Assembly (NCBI GenBank): GCA_003550945.1
Contig: PULL01000269.1
Location: 1-9,005 of the forward strand
Source: Thioalkalivibrio sp.
Lineage (GTDB): Bacteria; Pseudomonadota; Gammaproteobacteria; Ectothiorhodospirales; Ectothiorhodospiraceae
Length of the DNA: 9,005 nt
Reading direction: 5' to 3'
Shown: positions 1-5,274 of the stretch, in pieces
Layout of the letters: each line of letters opens with the position of its first letter
Numbering within the stretch: the first letter of the stretch is position 1
Made by a program: the position numbers and the translations under genes
Notes under the pieces: generated by a model
Databases searched by the model: none
The model's input: only the letters and a program-made list of their open reading frames with translations
Told to the model about the DNA's origin: nothing

Positions 1-395
1 AGACGTGACGGATCGTGCGCTTCGACATCTGGCACAGGATCCAGCGTGCCGAAACCGTTTCAGTTTTACCTGTCGCAGCAGGCGGTTCGCGGTGGTCTCT
101 TCAGGTGTTTTCGGCAGACCGCTCCGGGAGTGAAGGTCTCCATTGGTTTTTTTCTCGGTTCGCGGGTTTTCAGCGCCGGTTCGCGGGACGCTGTGGGCCA
201 AGGATCGATGCGTCGTTCCGGCGCTGGCAGTCGCCAGCGGTTGACGGGTGCAAGCGCGGGGCGGGACACTTCCCCCAAGACGCTTGGGTTGCTGCGTCGC
301 GAAAACCCGAGATCTGGCGTCAGACGTGCGCGACCCGGTGTCTGCAGAGCCTGAGCACTGGTGAAGAACAACAAACCCTATCTGGAGAAGACGAC
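1..395. other. Non-coding or unassigned leader region upstream of the CBS gene
   Basis: I see no convincing gene here. The open frame that runs on upstream of the CBS protein has no family-like sequence or ribosome site, and the other frames give Arg/Pro-rich nonsense. The region holds three same-strand copies of CGGTTCGCGG (83-92, 156-165, 177-186). It also has a weak imperfect stem (AGACC 116-120 with GGTCT 135-139) followed after 7 bases by seven T (147-153), which could be the remnant of a terminator for a gene to the left. The promoter for the CBS gene presumably lies here, but I cannot place it. Confidence 0.5.
116..153 (+). terminator. Weak possible rho-independent terminator
   Basis: A 5-bp stem (AGACC/GGTCT) encloses a CTCC-GGAG mini-stem and is followed by seven T at 147-153. 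The stem is short and the gap of 7 bases to the T-run is longer than normal, so this is only a candidate. It would end a rightward transcript entering from outside the window. Confidence 0.2.
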
Positions 396-854
396 ATGTC
401 GGTCGGGGAGATCTGCAACAGAGAAGTGGTGGTGATCGATCGCAAGGCCTCGGTCTACGAGGCCGCCCGCATGATGCGGAATCAGCATGTGGGTAGCCTC
501 GTGGTGGTGGACGAGGATTCGAACACGCCGTTGAAGCCGGTGGGGATCGTCACCGATCGGGATCTGGTCGTCGAAATCATGGCGAAGGATGTGCCGGAAG
601 AAGTCCTGACCGCGGGTGACATCATCGCGCCCGAGCTCCTGACCGCGCGCGAGGCGGACGGGGTCTGGGAGACCATCATGCGCATGCGCGCGATGGGCGT
701 GCGGCGTCTTCCGGTGGTCAACCCCGGCGGGAATCTCTGCGGCATGCTCACGATGGACGATCTCCTGAAGTTCATCGCGGACGAACTCAGTGACATCGTC
801 AGGCTGGTTCGGCGGGAGCAGAACCGTGAGAAGGAGACCCGCCCTCCTGCCTGA
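396..854 (+). CDS. CBS-domain-pair protein (stand-alone Bateman module)
   Basis: A 152-residue protein made almost entirely of two CBS domains: the first about residues 1-62, ending in the typical GIVTDRDL stretch (50-57), the second about 74-131, ending in GMLTMDDLL. A charged tail (RLVRREQNREKETR) follows. Paired CBS domains form a Bateman module that usually binds adenosyl ligands (AMP, ATP, SAM) and senses energy state; stand-alone ones regulate partners that cannot be named from sequence. It should be cytoplasmic, as there is no signal peptide or membrane segment. The ATG at 396 is chosen because GGAGA lies 6-9 bases before it and the CBS fold begins at once (MSVGEICNREVVVI). The frame is open further upstream, but that part looks non-coding. 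The gene appears monocistronic and converges on the curlin cluster. Family assignment is firm; ligand and partner are unknown. Confidence 0.93.
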   Translation: MSVGEICNREVVVIDRKASVYEAARMMRNQHVGSLVVVDEDSNTPLKPVGIVTDRDLVVEIMAKDVPEEVLTAGDIIAPELLTAREADGVWETIMRMRAMGVRRLPVVNPGGNLCGMLTMDDLLKFIADELSDIVRLVRREQNREKETRPPA

Positions 855-867
855 CCGGATTCCGGTC
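853..867. terminator. Short hairpin at the end of the CBS gene
   Basis: GACCGG-ATT-CCGGTC is a perfect 6-bp stem (7 bp if A and T of the loop pair) starting within the CBS stop codon. No T-run follows on either strand. A second possible stem, CGCCAC (874-879) with GTGGCG (890-895), lies just downstream. Both sit between convergent genes, where bidirectional termination would be expected, but neither is a canonical intrinsic terminator. Confidence 0.3.
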
Positions 868-960
868 ACGGGGCGCCACGCGCGGGCCGGTGGCGGACGT
901 CGCCGTCGCCCGCCAGCGGAGGCGCGAAGGCGGCCGGCGTGGCAAGGGGGGGCACTCGCC

Positions 961-1434
961 TCAGCGGTAACCGTCGAGGCGGTCGAGCATCCGTTGGCGA
1001 TACTCGTCTCTGAGCGACGGCGACGTCGGGTGCCTTTCGTGCATCGGCGGCCAGCGGAAGCGCGCTGCCTCGTCCCGGTCGCGGAATCCTGGGCCAGCCC
1101 CTTCGAATCCGTACCCGTAGTCATCGACAGGAGGGATGGGCCCCGGAGTGCGCTGTACCGTGATGTCGGTGCCGTGGGCGTCGCGGGTGATCACCGCATG
1201 CCCGTCGGGATCGTGCACGATGCGGGACCATGCGGCCGGCGGGGTCTGCGACGTCATCGTGGACGCCGAGGGTTCGGGTGGCCCGGACACCTGGGCGAGT
1301 GCGCATCCAGTGGCCCCTTGGGCGAGGCCCAGCAGGAGCAGAACGAGGCCAGCCGCCGCACCGGCTCGTGCGGGTTTGTGCAGACCGCCTCGGGAGAGTT
1401 GGCGACCGCTTGTGTCGATTGCCCGGGGATTCAT
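961..1434 (-). CDS. Predicted exported protein of unknown function, coupled to the curlin genes
   Basis: 157 residues. After a long basic N-region (1-25) comes a hydrophobic stretch (about 26-40, AGAAAGLVLLLLGLAQG) and a possible export cleavage site. ATGC at 41-44 is a poor lipobox; ALA-Q at 45-48 would suit signal peptidase I. The mature part has a Pro/Ser-rich linker (51-67), a segment that may fold as beta strands (WSRIVHDPDGHAVITRDAHG, 69-88), a Gly/Tyr patch (DDYGYGFEGAGPGF) and a charged C-terminus (LRDEYRQRMLDRLDGYR). I do not recognise a family. The ATG overlaps the stop of the preceding curlin gene as ATGA (1434-1431), so the two are probably translationally coupled; no good Shine-Dalgarno site precedes it, which fits coupling. 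By position it may be an accessory or surface factor for the curlin-like products, but that is inference only. Confidence 0.7.
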   Translation of the reverse strand: MNPRAIDTSGRQLSRGGLHKPARAGAAAGLVLLLLGLAQGATGCALAQVSGPPEPSASTMTSQTPPAAWSRIVHDPDGHAVITRDAHGTDITVQRTPGPIPPVDDYGYGFEGAGPGFRDRDEAARFRWPPMHERHPTSPSLRDEYRQRMLDRLDGYR

Positions 1435-1736
1435 CGCGGACCCGCCGCGGCATGACTGGGTCGCCCGTGGCCCGGCGCTCCCTGACCTTGCGGTCTTCCC
1501 CGGGCGCCGCGTTCCGGCTGGACGCAGGCACGCTGATTCGTCTGGTTGATGTTCACCCGGCCTTCCTGATAGGTCGAGTTCGTGTTCGTGTCCCCGCATT
1601 GACTGGTGCGGTTGATGTTCACCTGGCCCACCTGGACGGTGGCGTTGCTGTTCGACTGGGCCGCCGCCACCTGCACGGAACCGGCGAGGAGCATGCCAAG
1701 GCATATCATCGTAGTGATGGATGCACGAGTCTTCAT
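1431..1736 (-). CDS. Curlin-repeat protein (third of the cluster, shortest repeat region)
   Basis: 101 residues. A Sec signal peptide (1-26, cleavage near VAAA-Q) precedes a curlin ladder. Gln at 35, 46, 57, 68 and Asn at 29, 40, 51, 62 give the Q-x4-N-x5-Q spacing with an exact 11-residue period. This is the core pattern of CsgA/CsgB amyloid subunits, in which alternate strands stack Gln and Asn. Only 3-4 half-repeats are present. Cys47 lies inside a turn (QCGDTN) and Cys71 just after the last rung. The tail (72-101) is rich in Gly, Pro, Arg and His and does not follow the ladder, so it may be a flexible or surface-binding segment. AAGGAG precedes the ATG at 7-9 bases. The stop overlaps the next start by 4 bases. 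It probably works as a minor subunit, nucleator or cap of the fibre, but this is inferred. Confidence 0.85.
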   Translation of the reverse strand: MKTRASITTMICLGMLLAGSVQVAAAQSNSNATVQVGQVNINRTSQCGDTNTNSTYQEGRVNINQTNQRACVQPERGARGRPQGQGAPGHGRPSHAAAGPR

Positions 1737-1782
1737 GTCAGTCTCCTTGGATGGGGTGAATCCGGACGCTGTGAAGATGGTG

Positions 1783-1822
1783 CGGCCCCGCAGCCAACGG
1801 GATTCGAGCAGCTGCGGGGCCG
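1783..1822 (-). other. Intercistronic stem-loop after the second curlin gene
   Basis: CGGCCCCGCAGC (1783-1794) pairs perfectly with GCTGCGGGGCCG (1811-1822): a 12-bp, nearly all G-C stem with a 16-base loop. On the transcript it begins 6 bases after the stop of the second curlin gene. There is no U-tract behind it, so it looks like a 3'-end stabiliser or a partial attenuator rather than a full terminator. Confidence 0.6.
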
Positions 1823-1828
1823 ACGGCT

Positions 1829-2116
1829 TCAAGGCTGGATTGATCTGCGATAGGAAGGGCTTTGGTATTGCCTGACCTTGTTGCTGTTTGCCGTTCCGCG
1901 CTGCAAGGTCTCCGCGTGATTGTATTGTCCGGCCTGAACCGTGCGGCTGAAATTCATGTCGCAACTTTGCCGCAGGCTGGAGTGGTTTCTCGCATCGTTC
2001 TGGATGCTCACCTGAAAACACGGGCCGTGTGTCCGTTCGCCGGGTACGGTCGCAAGTGCGGCCGGTGCGGCCAGCAACAGCGACAGACCCAATGCCGGAA
2101 TCGGATTCTTCATCAT
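1829..2116 (-). CDS. Curlin-repeat protein (second of the cluster)
   Basis: 95 residues. A Sec signal peptide (about 1-22, ALA-T cleavage) is followed by a curlin ladder with exact 11-residue spacing: Gln at 39, 50, 61, 72, 83 and Asn at 44, 55, 66, 77 (for example QAGQYNHAETLQ). The protein has 4-5 half-repeats and a short basic tail ending YRRSIQP. Two cysteines, Cys33 before the first rung and Cys52 in a turn (QSCDMN), could form a disulfide after export. Known curlins polymerise outside the cell into amyloid fibres once secreted through CsgG. The basic tail and few repeats invite comparison with the nucleator CsgB, but I cannot assign that role from sequence. The first of two tandem ATGs is chosen because AAGGAG lies 7 bases before it. 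It is preceded and followed by stable hairpins. Confidence 0.87.
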   Translation of the reverse strand: MMKNPIPALGLSLLLAAPAALATVPGERTHGPCFQVSIQNDARNHSSLRQSCDMNFSRTVQAGQYNHAETLQRGTANSNKVRQYQSPSYRRSIQP

Positions 2117-2143
2117 GGGGTGTCTCCTTGGGTACTGTGGATC

Positions 2144-2168
2144 ACGGCGCCCGGATTCCGGGCGCCGT
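2144..2168 (-). other. Intercistronic stem-loop after the first curlin gene
   Basis: ACGGCGCCCGG (2144-2154) pairs perfectly with CCGGGCGCCGT (2158-2168) around a 3-base loop ATT, an 11-bp stem of high stability. On the transcript it begins 7 bases after the stop of the first curlin gene and lies before the ribosome site of the second. No U-tract follows. It could stabilise the upstream mRNA end or lower read-through, making the first curlin the most abundant product. Confidence 0.65.
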
Positions 2169-2175
2169 CCCGGCC

Positions 2176-2505
2176 TTAGTTGCGTCCGCGGCCGCGGGTG
2201 AGTTCGGTCCGATTGGTGAAGCCGAACTGGTGCGTCTCGTTGTAGTTGTAGCGACCGAACTGGCCGGACTGGTTCCAGTTGTGATCTCCCCGCTGGCGGG
2301 TACGGTTCGCGTTGTCGCGCCCCTCCTGGTAGGTCGCGTTATCGTTCAGCGAGCCGATCTGGCGAGTGTCATTGGTGTTGACCCAGCCCTCCTGGATGGT
2401 GGTGTTGACGTTGCTACCCTGTGCGGACACGGGGCCCGCCATGGTCGCGAGAAGGGCGGTCGCGGCGAGGGCGAAGGGGAGGGTCCTGATCATTCGGGTT
2501 TTCAT
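2176..2505 (-). CDS. Curlin-repeat amyloid protein, CsgA-like (first of the cluster)
   Basis: 109 residues. A signal peptide (1-28, PVSA-Q cleavage) precedes the longest and most regular ladder of the three: Gln at 38, 49, 60, 71, 82, 93 and Asn at 32, 43, 54, 65, 76, 87, 98, all 11 residues apart. Rungs include QEGWVNTNDTRQ and QFGRYNYNETHQ. Most turns carry Gly after the Gln (Q-x-G), as in curlins. The last rung degenerates into an Arg-rich end (TRGRGRN). No cysteine is present. E. coli CsgA is about 150 residues with five 22-23-residue repeats; this one has about three such repeats. By position and length it is the probable main fibre subunit. The ATG at 2505 has AGAGAGGA upstream; the in-frame Met5 is a less likely start. 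It should be secreted to the cell surface, presumably through a CsgG-type pore encoded elsewhere. Confidence 0.9.
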   Translation of the reverse strand: MKTRMIRTLPFALAATALLATMAGPVSAQGSNVNTTIQEGWVNTNDTRQIGSLNDNATYQEGRDNANRTRQRGDHNWNQSGQFGRYNYNETHQFGFTNRTELTRGRGRN

Positions 2506-2552
2506 CTTGGTGTCCTCTCTTGAGTTTGATTCAGCATGGTTGTTTGGATCGG

Positions 2553-2581
2553 TATCCAGCGTTCCGGGCCTTTTTTATCAA
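2553..2581 (-). promoter_or_regulatory. Weak candidate promoter for the curlin cluster
   Basis: On the minus strand TTGATA (2581-2576, five of six to the -35 consensus) is followed after 17 bases by TGGATA (2558-2553), which matches the -10 consensus poorly. The spacing is right, but the -10 is weak, so an activator or another sigma factor would be needed. Offered only as a candidate. Confidence 0.2.
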
Positions 2582-2690
2582 GGCATGGAGGCGGTACCAT
2601 CACGGCAGGGTCCAGCGTGTTTTCCTGCCGGACTTCGGGTCTTTCTTCCCGAGGTCGAGCTCAGGATAGAGGAGTACATATGAATCCATT

Positions 2691-2743
2691 CTGAACGAAA
2701 GCGCGGTTTTGCAGATTTGCAAAAGATCGGTTTTTTCGTTCAG
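2691..2743. repeat. Nested inverted repeat (operator-like or leader hairpin)
   Basis: The outer arms CTGAACGAAA (2691-2700) and TTTCGTTCAG (2734-2743) are perfect 10-base inverted copies. Inside, almost on the same centre, TTTTGCA (2707-2713) and TGCAAAA (2718-2724) form a second perfect pair around GATT. As DNA this could be two nested binding sites for a dimeric regulator; as RNA it could form a long interrupted hairpin. It lies about 190 bases upstream of the first curlin start and 150 upstream of the protease start. Confidence 0.6.
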
Positions 2744-2895
2744 GTTTTGTTTATCTCTTCCATGATCAAAGGCCGGCTGCGGCAGCGTGTCGAGGAAGGA
2801 AGCGGGGCAGCGCCGGTTCCAGGCACGGACCCCACCGGTATCCGCCGCTGGGGTATGGTGATGTCCCCGGGGGGACCTCGACCGAGGAGAAGGAA

Positions 2896-3465
2896 ATGGA
2901 CCTGCGTCGCCTGGTGCAACGCCATCCGCTACGCGCGGCAGTGATCTTTCAGGGGGCGCTGATTCCACTGGCCCTGTTGCTCGGTGCGTTGCTCGGAATC
3001 CCGTTGCTCGGCCGCTTCGATTGGAGCTTCCAGGCGGTCCTGGGCGGGGTGCTGGTAACGGTTCCGATGCTGGGCTTTCTGGCACTGCTGGCCGGCAGTG
3101 GCCTGCGGGCCTATCGCGTGCTGGAGTCCCAGGTTCGCGGGTTTCTGCAGAGCCTGTTCCGGGGGGCGCCGGTGGGGTCGGTCGCGCTGCTGGCTCTGCT
3201 GGCGGGATTCGGCGAGGAGATGCTGGTGCGGGGCGTGCTGCAGGGTTGGCTGACCGAGCAAATGCCGGTCGCGTGGGCGATTCTGCTGGCGGCGGTGGTC
3301 TTCGGGCTGGCGCACTACCTTTCGGGGTTTTATTTCCTGTTCGCCACCGTGATCGGGATCTACCTCGGTGTGGTCTATCACGTCACCGGGAATCTCCTGG
3401 TGGTGAGTCTTGCGCACGCGCTGTACGACTGGGTCGTGATCCGGATCTACCTCCGGTCGCGCTGA
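2896..3465 (+). CDS. CPBP-family intramembrane glutamic protease (CAAX/Abi type)
   Basis: 189 residues, strongly hydrophobic, with about five or six membrane segments. The three CPBP motifs are present in order: EExxxR as E107 E108 ... R112 (GEEMLVRG), FxxxH as F136 ... H140 (FGLAH), and HxxxD as H174 ... D178 (HALYDW). These supply the catalytic glutamate and the histidines of the Rce1/CPBP fold. The domain covers about residues 90-180, preceded by two or three extra segments, a normal layout. In bacteria members act in the inner membrane; some give bacteriocin self-immunity or cleave membrane substrates, but most have no known target, so no specific role is assigned here. AGGAG lies 6 bases before the ATG. 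The gene stands alone, divergent from the curlin genes, and its stop is 10 bases from the convergent permease stop. Confidence 0.93.
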   Translation: MDLRRLVQRHPLRAAVIFQGALIPLALLLGALLGIPLLGRFDWSFQAVLGGVLVTVPMLGFLALLAGSGLRAYRVLESQVRGFLQSLFRGAPVGSVALLALLAGFGEEMLVRGVLQGWLTEQMPVAWAILLAAVVFGLAHYLSGFYFLFATVIGIYLGVVYHVTGNLLVVSLAHALYDWVVIRIYLRSR

Positions 3466-3484
3466 GGCGAGCGGTTCACTCGCC
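3466..3484. terminator. Hairpin between convergent protease and permease genes
   Basis: GGCGAG (3466-3471) and CTCGCC (3479-3484) form a perfect 6-bp stem with a 7-base loop, overlapping the permease stop codon. No T-run lies on either side. It is a plausible bidirectional pause or terminator because the two stops are only 10 bases apart. Confidence 0.3.
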
Positions 3485-4270
3485 GCTGTGCAGCAGCAGG
3501 CCGCGCCGCCGGGCGAGACCGAACACGCGCATGAACAAGGCGGCGCCAAGCGCGATGTACAGAACGTTCAGCGCCAGCGCGGCGAGGAAGTGCCCGGTGT
3601 GGAAACCCTCGCCCAGCAGTACCGCCCGCATTCCCTCGAAGACGTGGGCCGAGGGCAGGGCCAGCGCCACCGGCTGCAGCCAGCCGGGCAGCACTTCGAT
3701 GGGATAGTAGATTCCGGAGATGGGGGCCAGCGCGAAGATGGCCACCCAGGCGAGGCTCTGCGCGCCCAATCCGAATCGGAGCACCAATCCGCTGACCATC
3801 AGCCCGAGCGCCCAGCCGGTGACCAGCAACTGCACGAAGAACACGATCAGCGGGAGACCCATCGTGAAGATGGAGTAGTGGTAGAGCGGAATCGCGAGCA
3901 GGGCCGCGGGCACCACGCCGATCAGCGTGCGCAGGGTGCTGATGCCGAGCAGGGAAACAATCAGCTCCCAGGGTCTCAGCGGGCTCACGAACAGATGTCC
4001 GAGGTTGCGGGAATAGAGTTCTTCGTAAAATGGCAGCGTCACGCCAAGCTGGGCGCGGAACAGGACGTCCCAGAGCAGCACCGCGGCGAGCAGCAGCCCG
4101 GCGGCCTGCGCCACCCACTCGCTGTGCCCGGTGAAGAACTGGGTGATGAAACCCCATAGGATCATCTGCATGATCGGCCAATAGGCCAGCTCGAGGATCC
4201 GTGGCCAGGATCCCCGCAGCAGGTAGATGTGCCGCAACAGCATGGCGTAGATGCGGTTCAGCGAGGCCAT
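3476..4270 (-). CDS. ABC-2 type transporter permease
   Basis: 264 residues with about six membrane segments (roughly 28-45, 55-72, 108-130, 137-165, 172-190, 228-250). The ABC-2 family signs are clear: the amphipathic stretch ELYSRNLGHLFVSPLRPWEL (84-103) in the first cytoplasmic loop, and the signature ending the fifth segment, with P183-x-S-G-x-Y-Y-P (183-190), the following LPxxLQP and the P-x-x-H-x-x-E-G-x-R run (206-215). Such permeases form the membrane half of exporters for polysaccharides, lipids, drugs or antibiotics; the substrate cannot be told here. GGGGAGGA precedes the ATG by 6 bases. It follows its ATPase by 42 bases and both surely form one operon and one transporter, probably as a dimer of each. 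Length is typical for the family. Confidence 0.94.
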   Translation of the reverse strand: MASLNRIYAMLLRHIYLLRGSWPRILELAYWPIMQMILWGFITQFFTGHSEWVAQAAGLLLAAVLLWDVLFRAQLGVTLPFYEELYSRNLGHLFVSPLRPWELIVSLLGISTLRTLIGVVPAALLAIPLYHYSIFTMGLPLIVFFVQLLVTGWALGLMVSGLVLRFGLGAQSLAWVAIFALAPISGIYYPIEVLPGWLQPVALALPSAHVFEGMRAVLLGEGFHTGHFLAALALNVLYIALGAALFMRVFGLARRRGLLLHSGE

Positions 4271-4312
4271 GCAGTCCTCCCCGGCAGCGGCGTGAACCGC
4301 GCGCTTCGGTTG

Positions 4313-5032
4313 TCAGACATGGCGGGCAACGTCCAGAAACACTTCCTCGAGGTTGCGCCGGCCGTAACGCGCGGCGAGCCCCGCGGGCGTGCCGTCATCA
4401 ACGATCCGTCCGGCCCGCATCATCAGCACGCGGTCGCAGAGTCGCTCGACCTCGGGCATGTTGTGCGAGGCGAGCAACATCGTTGCCCCGGTCCGGGCGC
4501 GGTAGTCCTCTAACCAGCCCCGGATCCGGTCGCCGGTGTCCGGGTCCAGCGACGCCGTGGGCTCGTCCAGCAGAAGAAGCTCAGGCTCGTTGATCAGTGC
4601 CTTGGCCAGTGCGACCCGCGTGCGTTGGCCCGCGGACAGCTCCCGATAGGCCCGGTCGATCAGCGTACCCAGTTCGAGTTCCCCTGCCAGTCGGTCGATC
4701 CGGCGAGCGAGGTTCCGTACCCCGTACAGGCGGCCGTACACTGTCAGGTTCTCGCGTACGGTGAGCCGCTGTGGCAGATCGATGTAGGGGGACGCATAGT
4801 TCATCCGTTCCAGCACCGCGTACCGGTTGCGCAGCATGTCCGTCCCAAGTACGCGGATACTGCCGGAGGTCGGCGTCATCAGCCCCAGTAGGATCGCCAG
4901 CGTAGTCGTCTTGCCGGCGCCGTTCGGGCCCAGCAGCGCGGTGGCCGAGCCAGCCGGGATGCTGAAGTTCACTGCGTCGACCGCAGTCTCTGTGCCGAAT
5001 TTCTTGGTGAGTCCTGCGACTTCGATCGCCAT
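4313..5032 (-). CDS. ABC transporter ATP-binding protein (partner of the ABC-2 permease)
   Basis: 239 residues from the chosen ATG. Walker A is GPNGAGKTT (35-43), the ABC signature is LSAGQ (132-136, Ala for the usual second Gly), Walker B is LLLLDEP (152-158) with catalytic E157, the D-loop is SLDPD, and the switch His is H190 (ASHNMPE). The region where the Q-loop Gln normally stands reads MNYASPYIDLPQRLTV (77-92), so Pro occupies the usual Gln place; Q88 is six residues later. It energises export through the permease encoded 42 bases downstream, at the inner face of the cytoplasmic membrane. The start at 5032 gives the usual beginning (MAIEVAGLTKKFG), but GGAGG is 13 bases away. An upstream in-frame ATG at 5080 would add 16 atypical residues and has GGAAGG about 10 bases before it, so the start is uncertain. 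Confidence 0.94.
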   Translation of the reverse strand: MAIEVAGLTKKFGTETAVDAVNFSIPAGSATALLGPNGAGKTTTLAILLGLMTPTSGSIRVLGTDMLRNRYAVLERMNYASPYIDLPQRLTVRENLTVYGRLYGVRNLARRIDRLAGELELGTLIDRAYRELSAGQRTRVALAKALINEPELLLLDEPTASLDPDTGDRIRGWLEDYRARTGATMLLASHNMPEVERLCDRVLMMRAGRIVDDGTPAGLAARYGRRNLEEVFLDVARHV

Positions 5033-5125
5033 GCGAAGAACGGAGCCTCCGTGCCAAGGGGGAGAGCGGCGCGGGTACATTCAGCCCGGCCTTCCACGCG
5101 CGTTGTGACCCGCAAACGATCCTGT

Positions 5126-5141
5126 CGTTCCCGCGGGAACG
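5126..5141. promoter_or_regulatory. 16-bp perfect palindrome in the divergent intergenic region
   Basis: CGTTCCCGCGGGAACG is a perfect palindrome. A second, GGACCGGTCC (5152-5161), lies 10 bases further, so centres are 23 bp apart, close to two helical turns. Both sit between the divergent ABC operon and the transglycosylase gene and could be operator sites controlling either. No regulator gene is adjacent in the window. Confidence 0.4.
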
Positions 5142-5274
5142 CGATCGGAACGGACCGGTCCATGGATGCGCCCGCGTGTAGGTTCGCCAGTTGACGGCTT
5201 GGCGGTCCCCCGTCGGCGTTATTGCAGCGCAGGTCCCGCGCGAAGACTATCATTCCGGATTCAGGAGGCAAGGC

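Larger units (their letters stand above)
2506..2895. promoter_or_regulatory. Divergent intergenic region between curlin cluster and CPBP protease
   Basis: There is no gene in these 390 bases. It must hold the leftward promoter of the curlin cluster and probably the rightward one of the protease gene. It is locally much richer in A and T than its surroundings between about 2670 and 2760. Features seen are the nested inverted repeat at 2691-2743, a weak leftward promoter candidate at 2553-2581, and AGGAG at 2885-2889 as ribosome site of the protease gene. The leftward leader would be at least 50 bases long if that promoter is real. Confidence 0.6.

Noticed and set aside
15..395. Upstream in-frame extension of the CBS protein
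   Set aside because: The extension is Arg/Ser/Gly-rich with no family likeness, while the ATG at 396 has a ribosome site and begins the CBS fold directly.
378..1124. Long minus-strand open frame over the CBS gene
   Set aside because: His/Arg/Pro-rich shadow of the CBS gene caused by high GC; no ribosome site or family-like motif.
790..1455. Plus-strand open frame over the exported-protein gene
   Set aside because: Arg-rich antisense shadow; the minus frame has a signal-like stretch and coupling to the curlin gene.
1431..2505. Curlin 11-residue periodicity at DNA level as a CRISPR-like or tandem-repeat array
   Set aside because: The period is in the protein; DNA copies are mostly diverged, in frame, and lie within signal-peptide genes.
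2029..2523. Plus-strand open frame antisense to the first two curlin genes
   Set aside because: The minus strand shows exact curlin ladders and signal peptides; the plus frame is only their mirror.
2705..2720. Possible sigma-54 promoter (GG ... GC) inside the nested inverted repeat
   Set aside because: The GG-to-GC distance is 12 instead of 10 bases and the flanking consensus is missing.
3488..4159. Plus-strand open frame over the permease gene
   Set aside because: Gln/Glu/His-rich shadow; the minus frame is a clear ABC-2 permease.
5191..5274. TTG start for the transglycosylase
   Set aside because: It would put about 28 polar residues before the signal peptide; AGGAGG sits 6 bases before the ATG at 5275.
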